Translations under genes and position numbers: made by a program
Notes under the pieces: model-generated
What the model was told of the DNA's origin: nothing
Databases searched by the model: none
What the model saw: only the letters and a program-made list of their open reading frames with translations
Shown: piece by piece, positions 24,634-33,927 of the stretch
How the letters are laid out: the number at the start of each line of letters is the position of its first letter
Numbering within the stretch: the stretch's first letter is position 1
DNA from: Streptomyces phaeochromogenes
GTDB taxonomy: Bacteria; Actinomycetota; Actinomycetes; Streptomycetales; Streptomycetaceae
DNA: 62,053 nt
Direction: 5' to 3'
NCBI RefSeq assembly: GCF_001418655.1
Contig: NZ_LIQZ01000149.1
Coordinates: 1-62,053 of the forward strand

Positions 24634-27600
24634 CTAACGCTCCTGGTTGTAGGTGCTGTCAGGACCGAAGCCCTGGCCGTTCGTTTCGCTTCCTGCGTTA
24701 CGCCCCCTCTGGACCCCACGGCGCAGGTTGCTCAGCCTGCCCCGTACGTCCTCGGGAGCGCGGGAGACCGAGGGGCCGCCCTGTGGGGTCGATTCCGCGG
24801 TGCCCTCGACCAGATTGGCCTTGGGTACCCGCCTCGGCAGGCCGGAGGAGGTGACCCCGCCCGCCTTGGGCTTCTTCAGCTGCTCGGCGCGCTGCCACAT
24901 CTGGTCGTTGTTCGACCGCCAGTCGCCCTTGCCGGAGCCGTTGCCGCCGCTTGAGTTGCTGTCGTTGCCGCCGCCGAAGAGAGACGGCGATTCCTGGCCC
25001 GCGGACTGCTGGCCGCCCGCGGTCGCGGTGGATCCGCGACGGGGAAGCCCGGCGTCGGTGGATCCGCGGCGCGGAAGCCCGGCGTCGGTCAGCGCGTGGG
25101 CGGCGGGAGAGGCCGTTCCCGGACGCTCGAAGCCTACGCGGTCCTGCTCGGCCACGTCAGCGGCCTGCGCGGGTTCCGCTTCGGGAGCGTACTCGGAACG
25201 GTAGCCGTTCTGGTACGAGTCCTGCTGCGGCCAGTCGTCCTGGTAGGACTGCTCTTCGAAGGCCGAGAAGGTGTCCCGCGCGGGAGCGTGGGACGGCTGG
25301 GGCTCCTCCTGGACCGGCTCCGCATAGGCGGTTTCCGGGTACCCGCCGTTGGCCGGGAAGTACGTCTCGTCGTACGACGCCTGCTGCGGCTCCTCGTACG
25401 GCGTCTGCTGGTCGTACGCGGGCGCCTCGCTGTACGCGGTGGCTCCGTTGTCGTACGCCGCCGCGCCGTTGTCGAAGGCCTGCTGGCCGTTGTCGTAGCC
25501 CTGCTGCGGGTCGAACTCGCCGGTGAACGACGGGGATCCGCCCTCCAGCTCGCCGTGCGTCTGGGCCTCCAGGGCCGCCCGGCGCTCCTCACGCATCAGC
25601 GAACGGCCCACGGGGTCCAGCTCGCGTATGTCGTCCGGGACCTCGGCGTAGCGGCTGTCGTCGAAGCCCAGCTCCGCGGCCGTACGCATCGGCTGGCCGC
25701 CGCTCTGGAACTCCTCGCCGCCGAAGGGCTGCTGCTGCTCCGGGATGATCTGCGAGACGGTGAACTCGTCGCGCTGCGGTGCCTGCTCGCCGCCACCACC
25801 GTGCGTGATGATGTCGGGGAGCATGACGAGCGAGGTCGTACCGGCCTGCTCGCCCGAGGGACGCAGCTGGACGCGGATGCCGTGCCGGTCGGACAGCCGA
25901 CCGACCACGAACAGGCCCATGCGCTGCGAGATCGCGGCGTCGACGGTCGGCGGGTTGGCCAGCTTGTGGTTGATGTCCGCGAAGTCCTCGGCGGTGAGGC
26001 CGATGCCCTTGTCGTGGATCTCGACCATGATGCGGCCGTCAGGAAGACGGGTCGCGGTGACGCGGACCTTGGTCTGCGGCGAGGAGAACGTGGTGGCGTT
26101 CTCCAGGAGCTCGGCGAGCAGGTGCACGAGGTCGGTGACCGCGCGGCCGTGGATCTCGGCCTCCGGTACGCCCGACAGCTCGATGCGCTCGTACTGCTCC
26201 ACCTCGGAGGAGGCGGCGCGCAGCACGTCGACCAGCGGGACCGGCTGGTCCCAGCGGCGGCCCGGCTCCTCGCCGGCGAGGACCAGGAGGTTCTCGCCGT
26301 TGCGGCGCATACGGGTCGCGAGGTGGTCCAGGCGGAAGAGGTTCTCCAGCTGGTCCGGGTCGGCCTCGTTGTTCTCCAGCTCGGTGATCAGGGTCAGCTG
26401 GCCCTCGATCAGCGACTGGTTGCGGCGCGACAGGTTGGTGAAGATCGCGTTGATGTTTCCACGGAGCAGGGCCTGCTCGGCGGCCAGTCGTACGGCCTCG
26501 CGGTGGACCTGGTCGAAGGCGCGGGCGACTTCGCCGATCTCGTCCGTGGTGGTGATCGGGATGGGGGTGACCCGGGTGTCGACCCGGCCCGGGTCGGTGC
26601 GCGAGAGCTGGTCGACCAGCATCGGCAGGCGCTGCTCGGCGACACCGAAGGCCGCGTTGCGCAGCTGGCGCATCGAGCGGCTCATCTGGCGGGCCATGAG
26701 GCCGGCGATGATGAAGGCGGCGAGCAGGGCCACGATGACGATGGCGCCGTTGACGAAGGCGTCGCGCTGGGCGTCGGTGGCGATGTCACCCGCTTCGTCG
26801 ACCGCCCGGTTGATGAGATCTTCCTCGACCTCGCCGTAGCCGTCGAACTTGAGGGTGGAGGCCGCCATCCAGGTCTCGGGCGTGATGCCCTGCTGAGCGA
26901 GGTCGGAGGGCGAGCTGCCGCTGCCGATGGCCTGGATCATGCCGGTCATGGAGGGCGGGGCCTTGTAGGTCCCGCCGGCCGCCTCGGTCTTGCTCTTCGC
27001 TTCGGCGGCCAGCTTCGCGCCCTGGGCGGTCTTCTCCGCCATCACCTGCTTGAGCCGCGCGGCGTCCGCCTCCGTGCCACCGGAGACGTACTCCTGGACG
27101 GCTATGTTCTCGAGGTACGCGTACGACGTGAACGCGGTGACCTGCTGCGTACGAATCTTCTCGTTCGAGCTGGGCTTCACCAGGAGGTGCATGCCGATCG
27201 AGCGCTGCAGAGACTCCGCGCCCTTGGCCAGCGTGACGGCGTACACGGTGCGGCCGTAGCTCGTGATGTTGCCGGTGCCGAGGCCCAGCTCGTTCGAGAA
27301 CTCGGCCAGGAGGTGCTCGACGGTGACGTAGCCCTCTTCGGTCTTCGTCGGGTCCATCGCGGTGGTGTACGCGGCCTTGCGCAGCTGGCCCAGCGTGGGC
27401 TCGGCGTCCTCCACCAGCTTCAGTCGGCGCTCGAGGCCCTGACCGGCCGGCATCCCGACGACTTCCTCGTGGAACGCGTCGGCCTTCTGGTCCGTGAGAG
27501 CACGGGCCTGCTTGACCGTCGCGTTGTCGCGGTCGCCCTCCAGCAGCGGCTGGGCGGAGATGTCGCGCTCGTTGAGGAGCGCCTCGGCGTACTGCCCGGC

Positions 27601-27888
27601 CGCGTCGACGATCTTGGCGACCTTCTCCGCGTCCTGGGCCTCCTGCCAGGTGTCGATGGAGCTCTTCACCTGGAAGCCGCCCATGACGAGCCCGACGATC
27701 ACGGGTATGAGGAGAATGGCGTTCAGCCTGGTGGGCACACGCCAGTTGCGCGGGGACAGACGGCCGCCGCTCTTCGCGGGTGGGGCCGCCGGCTCCGGGC
27801 CGGACACATGTGCGGGTGCCGCTCCGCGCGGCGGCGGGGTGAAGTTGCCCCGTGCCGACGGCTCGGGACCGTTCTTGCTACGCCTCAC
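24634..27888 (-). CDS. cvnA10: Conservon sensor kinase-like protein CvnA (first set)
   Basis: A 1084-residue membrane protein. A basic N-terminus and helix (LNAILLIPVIVGLVMGG) are followed by a nitrate/nitrite-sensing-like extracytoplasmic domain of about 270 residues, a second helix (GAIVIVALLAAFIIAGLMA) and a HAMP-like segment. Next is a dimerization region (LSRRNQSLIEGQLTLITELENNEADPDQLENLFRLDHLATRMRR) without a classical phospho-acceptor context, then a HATPase (HLLAELLENATTFSSP, EIHDKGIGL). The last 380 residues are Gln/Tyr/Ala-rich and disordered, with repeated AYDNG/AYSE units. The GTG at 27888 has GAGAGG eleven bases upstream, the same layout as cvnA of the second set. It probably senses an envelope signal and passes it to CvnBCD. 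Confidence 0.9.
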   Translation of the reverse strand: MRRSKNGPEPSARGNFTPPPRGAAPAHVSGPEPAAPPAKSGGRLSPRNWRVPTRLNAILLIPVIVGLVMGGFQVKSSIDTWQEAQDAEKVAKIVDAAGQYAEALLNERDISAQPLLEGDRDNATVKQARALTDQKADAFHEEVVGMPAGQGLERRLKLVEDAEPTLGQLRKAAYTTAMDPTKTEEGYVTVEHLLAEFSNELGLGTGNITSYGRTVYAVTLAKGAESLQRSIGMHLLVKPSSNEKIRTQQVTAFTSYAYLENIAVQEYVSGGTEADAARLKQVMAEKTAQGAKLAAEAKSKTEAAGGTYKAPPSMTGMIQAIGSGSSPSDLAQQGITPETWMAASTLKFDGYGEVEEDLINRAVDEAGDIATDAQRDAFVNGAIVIVALLAAFIIAGLMARQMSRSMRQLRNAAFGVAEQRLPMLVDQLSRTDPGRVDTRVTPIPITTTDEIGEVARAFDQVHREAVRLAAEQALLRGNINAIFTNLSRRNQSLIEGQLTLITELENNEADPDQLENLFRLDHLATRMRRNGENLLVLAGEEPGRRWDQPVPLVDVLRAASSEVEQYERIELSGVPEAEIHGRAVTDLVHLLAELLENATTFSSPQTKVRVTATRLPDGRIMVEIHDKGIGLTAEDFADINHKLANPPTVDAAISQRMGLFVVGRLSDRHGIRVQLRPSGEQAGTTSLVMLPDIITHGGGGEQAPQRDEFTVSQIIPEQQQPFGGEEFQSGGQPMRTAAELGFDDSRYAEVPDDIRELDPVGRSLMREERRAALEAQTHGELEGGSPSFTGEFDPQQGYDNGQQAFDNGAAAYDNGATAYSEAPAYDQQTPYEEPQQASYDETYFPANGGYPETAYAEPVQEEPQPSHAPARDTFSAFEEQSYQDDWPQQDSYQNGYRSEYAPEAEPAQAADVAEQDRVGFERPGTASPAAHALTDAGLPRRGSTDAGLPRRGSTATAGGQQSAGQESPSLFGGGNDSNSSGGNGSGKGDWRSNNDQMWQRAEQLKKPKAGGVTSSGLPRRVPKANLVEGTAESTPQGGPSVSRAPEDVRGRLSNLRRGVQRGRNAGSETNGQGFGPDSTYNQER

Positions 27889-27998
27889 TCGACCAACAAC
27901 CTCTCGGCGTGTGCACCTTCGTCGTGCCGCGTGTGTCTTCCGGCCCTTACTACTGGGCAGTTCTGGCATTCCAGCACGTCAGGGTGTGCTCGTCCAAA

Positions 27999-28023
27999 CA
28001 CTCGGAACCAAGGATTCCGAGTG
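27999..28023. promoter_or_regulatory. Inverted repeat upstream of cvnA (first set)
   Basis: Perfect nine-base arms CACTCGGAA and TTCCGAGTG flank a seven-base spacer, about 110 bases before the cvnA GTG. The distance and lack of a T-run favour an operator over a terminator. Confidence 0.5.
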
Positions 28024-28058
28024 ATGTAAGCCCTAGATAAAACGGTCATAAAGAGCGA

Positions 28059-28078
28059 GCCCCGCCAAAAGGCGGGGC
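28059..28078 (-). terminator. Terminator of the second conservon
   Basis: GCCCCGCC and GGCGGGGC pair perfectly around AAAA (TTTT on the minus strand), and the minus strand then reads TCGCTCTTTATG. It lies about 190 bases behind the second cvnD. Confidence 0.65.
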
Positions 28079-28271
28079 CTTTGTGAGCACAGCGGCATCA
28101 GACGACCGCGACGCGTGTCGGTACCACTCGATATCTCTGTCGAAACGTTATGAACACCAAGGCCGACCGTGTCAAACGACACAGCCGGCTCCAGTGCGTC
28201 TACGACAACTGCCGTACGGCGTTGCCAACTTGTGTGCCAGGTCCGCCAGGACATAGCCCGTTGCCCGATCC

Positions 28272-28847
28272 TTAGCGGAGACGAGCCATCAGGGCGTGCT
28301 CGACCAGGGTGATCAACGCGCTCTTGGCGTCCGCGCGGTGGCGGGCGTCCGTCGTGATGATCGGGGCGTCCGGGCCGATCTGCAGGGCCTCGCGGACCTC
28401 GTCGGGCGTGTACGGCTGGTGTCCGTCGAAGCCGTTCAGGGCTATGACGAACGGCAGGCCGCTGTTCTCGAAGTAGTCGACCGCGGGGAAGCAGTCGGCG
28501 AGACGACGGGTGTCCACGAGCACGACGGCGCCGATCGCGCCGCGTACCAGGTCGTCCCACATGAACCAGAAACGGTCCTGGCCGGGCGTACCGAACAGGT
28601 ACAGGATCAGGTCCTGGTCCAGGGTGATACGGCCGAAGTCCATGGCGACGGTGGTCGTCGTCTTGTCCCCGGTGTGGGTGAGGTCGTCGATACCCGCCGA
28701 GGCGGACGTCATGACGGCCTCGGTGCGCAGCGGGTTGATCTCGGAGACGGCACCCACGAACGTGGTCTTGCCGACGCCGAAACCACCCGCCACCACGATC
28801 TTCGCGGAGGTGGTCGCCCGACCTCCGTCAGAGCTTGCGAAGTCCAC
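28272..28847 (-). CDS. cvnD1: Conservon GTPase-like protein CvnD (second set)
   Basis: A 191-residue small GTPase-like protein, differing from the first-set CvnD at only a few positions, mostly within residues 7-13. P-loop GGFGVGKTT, LFGTPGQDRFWF and ALNGFDG are all kept. Its GTG start again lies 20 bases inside cvnC. The gene shares a stretch of 116 identical bases with its paralogue (28531-28646 against 23233-23348). Confidence 0.93.
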   Translation of the reverse strand: MDFASSDGGRATTSAKIVVAGGFGVGKTTFVGAVSEINPLRTEAVMTSASAGIDDLTHTGDKTTTTVAMDFGRITLDQDLILYLFGTPGQDRFWFMWDDLVRGAIGAVVLVDTRRLADCFPAVDYFENSGLPFVIALNGFDGHQPYTPDEVREALQIGPDAPIITTDARHRADAKSALITLVEHALMARLR

Positions 28848-29226
28848 TGAGCACCCTTTCGAGCAGTGTCACGTCCGGGGCGCCGCCATTGCTCTCGTCG
28901 CCACCCGGCTGGTGGATCGCGACGAGTCCGGCCTCCGCGAGGTCCGCGACGAGAATCCGTGCCACGCCCAGGGGCATGGACAGCAGGGCCGACACCTCGG
29001 CCACCGACTTCACCTCACGGCAGAGGTGGCAGATCCGCTGGTGCTCCGGGAGCAGCCCCATCAGCTGCGCCGGGTCGGCCGTGGTGCTGATCAGTGCCTC
29101 TATGGCGAGCTGGTAGCGCGGCCGGGTCCGGCCGCCGGTCATCGCGTACGGACGTACCAGCGGCTGGTCGCCCTCGTCCTCGTACGGCTGTGCGTACGGA
29201 TCATGAGAGGCGGTGGGCGGGGTCAT
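28828..29226 (-). CDS. cvnC1: Conservon DUF742 protein CvnC (second set)
   Basis: A 132-residue DUF742 protein. A short acidic N-terminus (SHDPYAQPYEDEGDQ) leads into PLVRPYAMTGGRTRPRYQLAIEALI and the domain end LLERVLSGLRKL. The ATG at 29226 follows GGAGG by four bases. 120 bases separate it from cvnB. The long Pro/Gln tail of the first-set CvnC is missing. Confidence 0.92.
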   Translation of the reverse strand: MTPPTASHDPYAQPYEDEGDQPLVRPYAMTGGRTRPRYQLAIEALISTTADPAQLMGLLPEHQRICHLCREVKSVAEVSALLSMPLGVARILVADLAEAGLVAIHQPGGDESNGGAPDVTLLERVLSGLRKL

Positions 29227-29346
29227 TGATCCTCCGGGCGGGACAGCAGGTCGGTCAGTCGTGCCGTCTGACGGGGCCGGTGGGGGGAGGGCGGCCGACG
29301 GATTGTGCGGACGTTCGGTGAAATTCGGACGTACGTAAGAACCTGA

Positions 29347-29769
29347 CTAGTGGAGCAGGCTGCCCTGGAGCTCGGCCCGCAGATCCGGCGTGAGCACCGC
29401 ACCCGCACGGTCGACGAGCAGAGCCATCTCGTATCCGACAAGGCCGATGTCGCAGTCCGGGTGGGAGAGGACCGCGAGGGACGATCCGTCCGAGACCGAC
29501 ATCAGGAAGAGGAAGCCGCGTTCCATCTCGACGACCGTCTGGGCGACGGTGCCACCCTCGAAGATCCGGGAGGCACCGGCTGTGAGTGAAGTGAGTCCGG
29601 AGGCGACGGCCGCGAGCTGGTCGGCGCGGTCGCGCGGAAAGCCCTCGGACATCGCCAGAAGGAGTCCGTCGGCGGAAACGACGACGGTGTGGGACACCCC
29701 GGGGGTGTTGTCAACGAAGTTGGTGATCAACCAGTTGAGGTTCTGTGCCGCCTGGCTCATCTGGCTCAA
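29347..29769 (-). CDS. cvnB1: Conservon roadblock/LC7 protein CvnB (second set)
   Basis: A 140-residue roadblock protein almost identical to the first-set CvnB. The start is probably TTG at 29769, directly after the cvnA stop codon, with AGGAG seven bases before it inside the last cvnA codons (CAG GAG CGT TAG TTG). The first ATG would be three codons later, too far from that site. The same geometry with GTG occurs in the first set, which supports both choices. Confidence 0.9.
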   Translation of the reverse strand: MSQMSQAAQNLNWLITNFVDNTPGVSHTVVVSADGLLLAMSEGFPRDRADQLAAVASGLTSLTAGASRIFEGGTVAQTVVEMERGFLFLMSVSDGSSLAVLSHPDCDIGLVGYEMALLVDRAGAVLTPDLRAELQGSLLH

Positions 29770-32700
29770 CTAACGCTCCTGCTGGTGAGTGGGGCTGGGG
29801 AAGCTGCCGGTCTGGCCGGTACCGGCCTGCCGACCTTGCTGGATGCCCCTACGAAGATTGGTCAGCCGGCCGCGTACGTCATCGGGCGCACGCGAGACCT
29901 GCGGACCGGTTTGGTGCTGTTGCTGCTGAGCCGTCCCCGCGACGAGGTTCGCGCGGGGGACCCGGCGCGGCAGACCCGAGACGGTCACGCCACCCGCGGA
30001 GGGCTGGCGTACCCGCTCGGCCTGCCGGCCGAGTTCGTCATTGGGGGTGGTCCGCCACGAGGCGGACCCGGATGCGGCGGACCCGGAAGCTGCGGGCGCT
30101 GCGGGCGCCGGACGCTGAGGTGCCGCGGGAGCAGCCTGTACGGGCTGCTGCGGTGCCTGCTCGTCGTTGCCGGCCTGGGCCGCCTGGGCCTGGTTGAACC
30201 AGTTGGTCTCCAGGGTGTCGTACAGCGGCGTACGCCCGTCACCGGGACCCGTCGCCGGCGGCAGTGCCTCGGGCTCCTGGGGGAGCGCGGGACGCCGACG
30301 CGACTGCGGACGCTGGGGCCGGGAGCCGTTGGTGCCGTTCGCGCCATTGGCACCGGGACGCTCGAACTGCCCGGTACCGCCGCCCTGCCGCTCGCCGTGG
30401 TTCGGCGCCGGGAACTGACCGGTGTGGTTCTGAACGTCCTGCCCGGGCGCCGCGTACTGACCGGTGGAACCACCGTCGTAGCCGGGCATCGAGAACTGGC
30501 CGGTGGAGGCGGGGTCCTGGCGGTTGTACTGGCCGCCTGTGGAGCCGTTCTGGCCCGCGCCGGAAGGATTCGGCGTACCGAAGACGTCCGGGCGGACGAA
30601 CTGCCCGCTGTTCTGCTGCGTACCCGCGCCGGAACGCGGGGCGTCGTAGTCCGGCTGCGGGTACTCGCCCGTGGAACCGGCACCCTGACGGTCGTCGATC
30701 CGCGGGAACTCCGACGTGGACGCCGGGCCCTGACGGTCGTTGATCCGCGGCATCTGCGAGGTGGCGTCCGGCTCCTCGTGGCCGCGCGGGGCGTCCATCG
30801 AGGAACGCGGCACCGGCGGCTGCGCGTTGTCGTCGCTCCAGCTGGGCACCCGCGGCTGCGGGTTGCCGCCGGGCAGCTCGGCGCGCGGGCCACCGCGCGG
30901 CGGCAGCTGCGGCTGCTGAGGCGGCCGACGGCCCTGGTCGCCACCGGTCGGACGCTGCTGGGGCTGCGGGGGCACGGGGCCGCGGTTGTTGCCGCCCATC
31001 GTGTCCTGGCGACCACCGCCGAACGCGTCCTGCCGACCGCCACCGAAGGCGTCCTGCCGGCCGGAGTCGTTGTTGCCGAAGTCGTTGAAGGCCTGCGGGG
31101 CACCGGCACCGGCCGGGGCCGGCCTGCCCTGCGGGGGCTGCTGGGGACCACGTGATCCGCCCGGTCCGCCCGGGCGACCGCCCGCGTCAGGCCTGGGCAG
31201 CGCGGCACGCGCTCCGGTACCGGCACCGACCTGGCCGCGCTGCGGAGGGGCGTTGAGCCGTCCGCCGTTGCCGCCGTTGCCGCCGCTGGGAGCACCCGCG
31301 CCGAGGGCGGGACCGCCTCCGGCGCCGCCCCGACGGGCCGCCGCGACACCGGCCGCGGCCTGCGCTGCTGCGGGGCCGCCGCCGTTGGGCATGCCCTGGC
31401 CCTGCTTGTTGCCCGGAACCTTCTTGCCGCCCTGGGCGACATCGACGGGCAGCATGACCAGCGCGGTCGTACCACCGGAGTCGGACGGACGCAGCTGGAT
31501 GCGGATGCCGTGGCGCTGGGACAGCCGGCCGACCACGAACAGACCCATGCGGCGGGAGACCGAGACGTCCACGGTGGGCGGCGAGGCGAGCCGCTCGTTG
31601 ATCGCCGCGAGGTCCTCGGGCGAGAGGCCGATACCGGTGTCGTGGATCTCGATCAGTACGCGGCCGTCGGGCAGCGCGTGACCGGTGACCTTGACCTTGG
31701 TCTGCGGGGAGGAGAACGACGTGGCGTTCTCCAGCAGCTCGGCGAGCAGGTGCACGAGGTCGTTGACCACGCGGCCGGCGACCTCGGTGGTGGGCACGGC
31801 CGACAGCTCGATGCGCTCGTACTGCTCCACCTCGGAGGCGGCGGCACGGAGCACGTCGACCAGCGGGACCGGACGGGTCCAGCGGCGGCCGGGCTCTTCA
31901 CCGGCGAGGACCAGGAGGTTCTCACCGTTACGGCGCATGCGGGTCGCGAGGTGGTCGAGCTTGAACAGCGAGGACAGCTGGTCCGGGTCGGCCTCGCGGG
32001 ACTCCAGTTCGGAGATGAGCGACAGCTGACGCTGGATGAGGCCCTGGGAGCGGCGCGAGAGGTTGGTGAACATCGCGTTGACGTTGCCTCGCAGGAGGGC
32101 CTGCTCGGCGGCGAGTCGTACGGCCTCGCGGTGCACGTCGTCGAAGGCCGCGGCCACCTGGCCGATCTCGTCCTTGGAGTGCACACCGACCGACTCGACG
32201 GACGTGTCGACGTCCTGCGGGTCGGACTCGGAGAGCTGCTTGACGAGCTCGGGCAGCCGCTCCTGGGCGACCTTCGTCGCGGTGTCCTGGAGGCGGCGCA
32301 GCGAGCGGATCATGGAGCGGGCCACCACGAAGGCACCGACCAGCGAGACACCGAGCACCAGCAGGATCAGCGCACCGGAGATGATCGCTTCCTGCTCGGC
32401 CTCGTTGCGCAGCTCGCGGGCCTTCTGCTCCATCTCGTTGAGCAGCGTGAGCTCGATGTTCGACATCTGCTGGTACCTGGCGGAGTCGGCGTCCACCCAG
32501 TCCAGGTACGAGCGCTTGTCGCGCAGCTGGAGACCGTTCTCCCGCTTGAGCACGCGCTCCGCGTAGCTGTCGGCTTCCTTGATGGTCGGGCTCGGCTCGT
32601 CGAGTGGCTTGGTGAGCTTGGCGGCGTTGCCCTCGTAGATGCTGGCGAAGCTGGTGAGTTCGGCCTTCTGGTTCTCGAAGGCCGAGAGGCCGTACTGCCG

Positions 32701-33606
32701 GTCGTTCTCGGAGAGGTCGCCGTACGTCGCGTCGGTGGCCGGCAGGGCCGCGGCGATGACCGCGCGCTGGATGGACGCGTACTCCTTGGCGGTGGAGAAG
32801 GCCGCCAGGGCACGCGTGCGCTGGATCATCTCCGGGTTGCTGGTCGCCTGGGCCATGTCCTGGGACAGGCCGAGCAGCTGCTCGATCAGCCGGTGGTACG
32901 CCTCGACCGACTGGGAGGAGTTCTTCTCGTCCTGGAAGGCGTTGTTGCGGATGCCGCTCAGGGTGTTCAGCTGGGTGGCGATGGCCACCACGTTGTCCCG
33001 GACGCCGTCGAGGTTCTCGCCGTTGCCCGCGTCGTCGAGCTCGTGGGTGCCGTCCATGAAGGCGGCGCGCGCACGGTCCGTCTTGTCGCGGACGCCCTTG
33101 ACGGTGAAGTCGGACGCCTTGGTGCCGTTGGCGAGCGGACCGGCCGACTTGTCGCGCTCCTCCTGGAGCGCGACGGCGAGCTGGGTCGCCTGCTTCGTCA
33201 TGTCGGTCAGCAGCTTCATGTTCTCGAGCTGCTGGATCTCGTCCATCGTGTCGCTGATGCGCAGGGCGCCCAGCGAGGTGGCGGCGACCACGGGCAGCGC
33301 GAGCAGCGACACCAGGCGCGTGGAGATGCGCCAGTTGCGCAGAGCTATTCGCGAGCCGGGGCCACTGGGGCTGCTCGCCTTGGGCGGCGCGGTCGGCGGT
33401 GCGCCGGGGCCACCGGTCACCGCGGTCGGACCGCCCTTGCCCTGGGGGCCCTTGGGCGCACCTGGGCGCGAGGAGCGGTCACCCCCGTCGCCGGCCCCTG
33501 CCGGTCCTTGGTTCTGGGCGTGCTGGGGCGAGGAACCGGTGCCGGTCCCGCCGTGCGGCTCCGGCTCCGCCGAAGCGCTGCCATCCCTCTTGAAACGTCC
33601 CTGCAC
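29770..33606 (-). CDS. cvnA1: Conservon sensor kinase-like protein CvnA (second set)
   Basis: A 1278-residue membrane protein. A Gly/Pro-rich cytoplasmic N-terminus precedes a helix (LVSLLALPVVAATSLGAL), a nitrate/nitrite-sensing-like domain (MTKQATQLAVALQEERDKSAG, STAKEYASIQRAVIAAALP), a second helix (IISGALILLVLGVSLVGAFVVA), HAMP, a dimerization segment and a HATPase (HLLAELLENATSFSSP, EIHDTGIGL). About 520 disordered residues follow, rich in Gly, Gln and Pro, with repeated TGQF/TGEY/TSEFPRIDDRQG units. The end (VSGLPRRVPRANLVAGT, VSRAPDDVRGRLTNLRRGIQQGR) is shared with the first CvnA and probably binds partners. The GTG at 33606 has AGAGG eleven bases upstream. Confidence 0.9.
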   Translation of the reverse strand: MQGRFKRDGSASAEPEPHGGTGTGSSPQHAQNQGPAGAGDGGDRSSRPGAPKGPQGKGGPTAVTGGPGAPPTAPPKASSPSGPGSRIALRNWRISTRLVSLLALPVVAATSLGALRISDTMDEIQQLENMKLLTDMTKQATQLAVALQEERDKSAGPLANGTKASDFTVKGVRDKTDRARAAFMDGTHELDDAGNGENLDGVRDNVVAIATQLNTLSGIRNNAFQDEKNSSQSVEAYHRLIEQLLGLSQDMAQATSNPEMIQRTRALAAFSTAKEYASIQRAVIAAALPATDATYGDLSENDRQYGLSAFENQKAELTSFASIYEGNAAKLTKPLDEPSPTIKEADSYAERVLKRENGLQLRDKRSYLDWVDADSARYQQMSNIELTLLNEMEQKARELRNEAEQEAIISGALILLVLGVSLVGAFVVARSMIRSLRRLQDTATKVAQERLPELVKQLSESDPQDVDTSVESVGVHSKDEIGQVAAAFDDVHREAVRLAAEQALLRGNVNAMFTNLSRRSQGLIQRQLSLISELESREADPDQLSSLFKLDHLATRMRRNGENLLVLAGEEPGRRWTRPVPLVDVLRAAASEVEQYERIELSAVPTTEVAGRVVNDLVHLLAELLENATSFSSPQTKVKVTGHALPDGRVLIEIHDTGIGLSPEDLAAINERLASPPTVDVSVSRRMGLFVVGRLSQRHGIRIQLRPSDSGGTTALVMLPVDVAQGGKKVPGNKQGQGMPNGGGPAAAQAAAGVAAARRGGAGGGPALGAGAPSGGNGGNGGRLNAPPQRGQVGAGTGARAALPRPDAGGRPGGPGGSRGPQQPPQGRPAPAGAGAPQAFNDFGNNDSGRQDAFGGGRQDAFGGGRQDTMGGNNRGPVPPQPQQRPTGGDQGRRPPQQPQLPPRGGPRAELPGGNPQPRVPSWSDDNAQPPVPRSSMDAPRGHEEPDATSQMPRINDRQGPASTSEFPRIDDRQGAGSTGEYPQPDYDAPRSGAGTQQNSGQFVRPDVFGTPNPSGAGQNGSTGGQYNRQDPASTGQFSMPGYDGGSTGQYAAPGQDVQNHTGQFPAPNHGERQGGGTGQFERPGANGANGTNGSRPQRPQSRRRPALPQEPEALPPATGPGDGRTPLYDTLETNWFNQAQAAQAGNDEQAPQQPVQAAPAAPQRPAPAAPAASGSAASGSASWRTTPNDELGRQAERVRQPSAGGVTVSGLPRRVPRANLVAGTAQQQQHQTGPQVSRAPDDVRGRLTNLRRGIQQGRQAGTGQTGSFPSPTHQQER

Positions 33607-33899
33607 TAGCGTCGCAACCTCTGGACCAGGCGCCTCTCCGCGTGAACGGCGAGACGGTGTCGGCGTCTACGGGGGCGCCCTGAACGCGCCCCCATGTGTG
33701 GTCGTGAGTGACCGGCGCAGGCCCCCCTTCCCGCCGCCACTCGGCGCTGCGTTCGCGCCCCTTGCGCGCCGGTTCGATCCCGCGGCGGTTCCGTGGAATT
33801 CCAGCACAGTGCCGGATCTCCAACAAGGCCCATGGGTCATGCTGTGACCATCGTGACACCTAGTGAAGGCGGTGTTACGGCATGTGGAAAGCGATTCCG

Positions 33900-33927
33900 T
33901 TTATATCGGACACAGGTGCACGAGTCA
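33900..33927 (-). promoter_or_regulatory. Possible promoter of the second conservon
   Basis: Read on the minus strand, TGACTC and TATAAA are 16 bases apart, about 295 bases before cvnA. It is the most AT-rich -10-like element of the region. The long leader makes it a tentative call. Confidence 0.3.

Larger units (their letters stand above)
27889..28271. other. Intergenic region between the two conservons
   Basis: This 383-base gap must hold the first conservon's promoter and the second conservon's transcription end. It contains the 25-bp inverted repeat at 27999-28023 and the hairpin at 28059-28078. 28093-28270 is less GC-rich than its surroundings and shows no coding frame I can support. 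Confidence 0.6.

Noticed and set aside
25096..28029. 977-codon open frame on + opposite cvnA of the first set
   Set aside because: Antisense shadow of a gene with strong domain evidence; composition is typical of complement reading.
31510..33609. 699-codon open frame on + opposite cvnA of the second set
   Set aside because: Antisense shadow; no domain, no ribosome site, and the minus strand encodes HAMP and HATPase modules.
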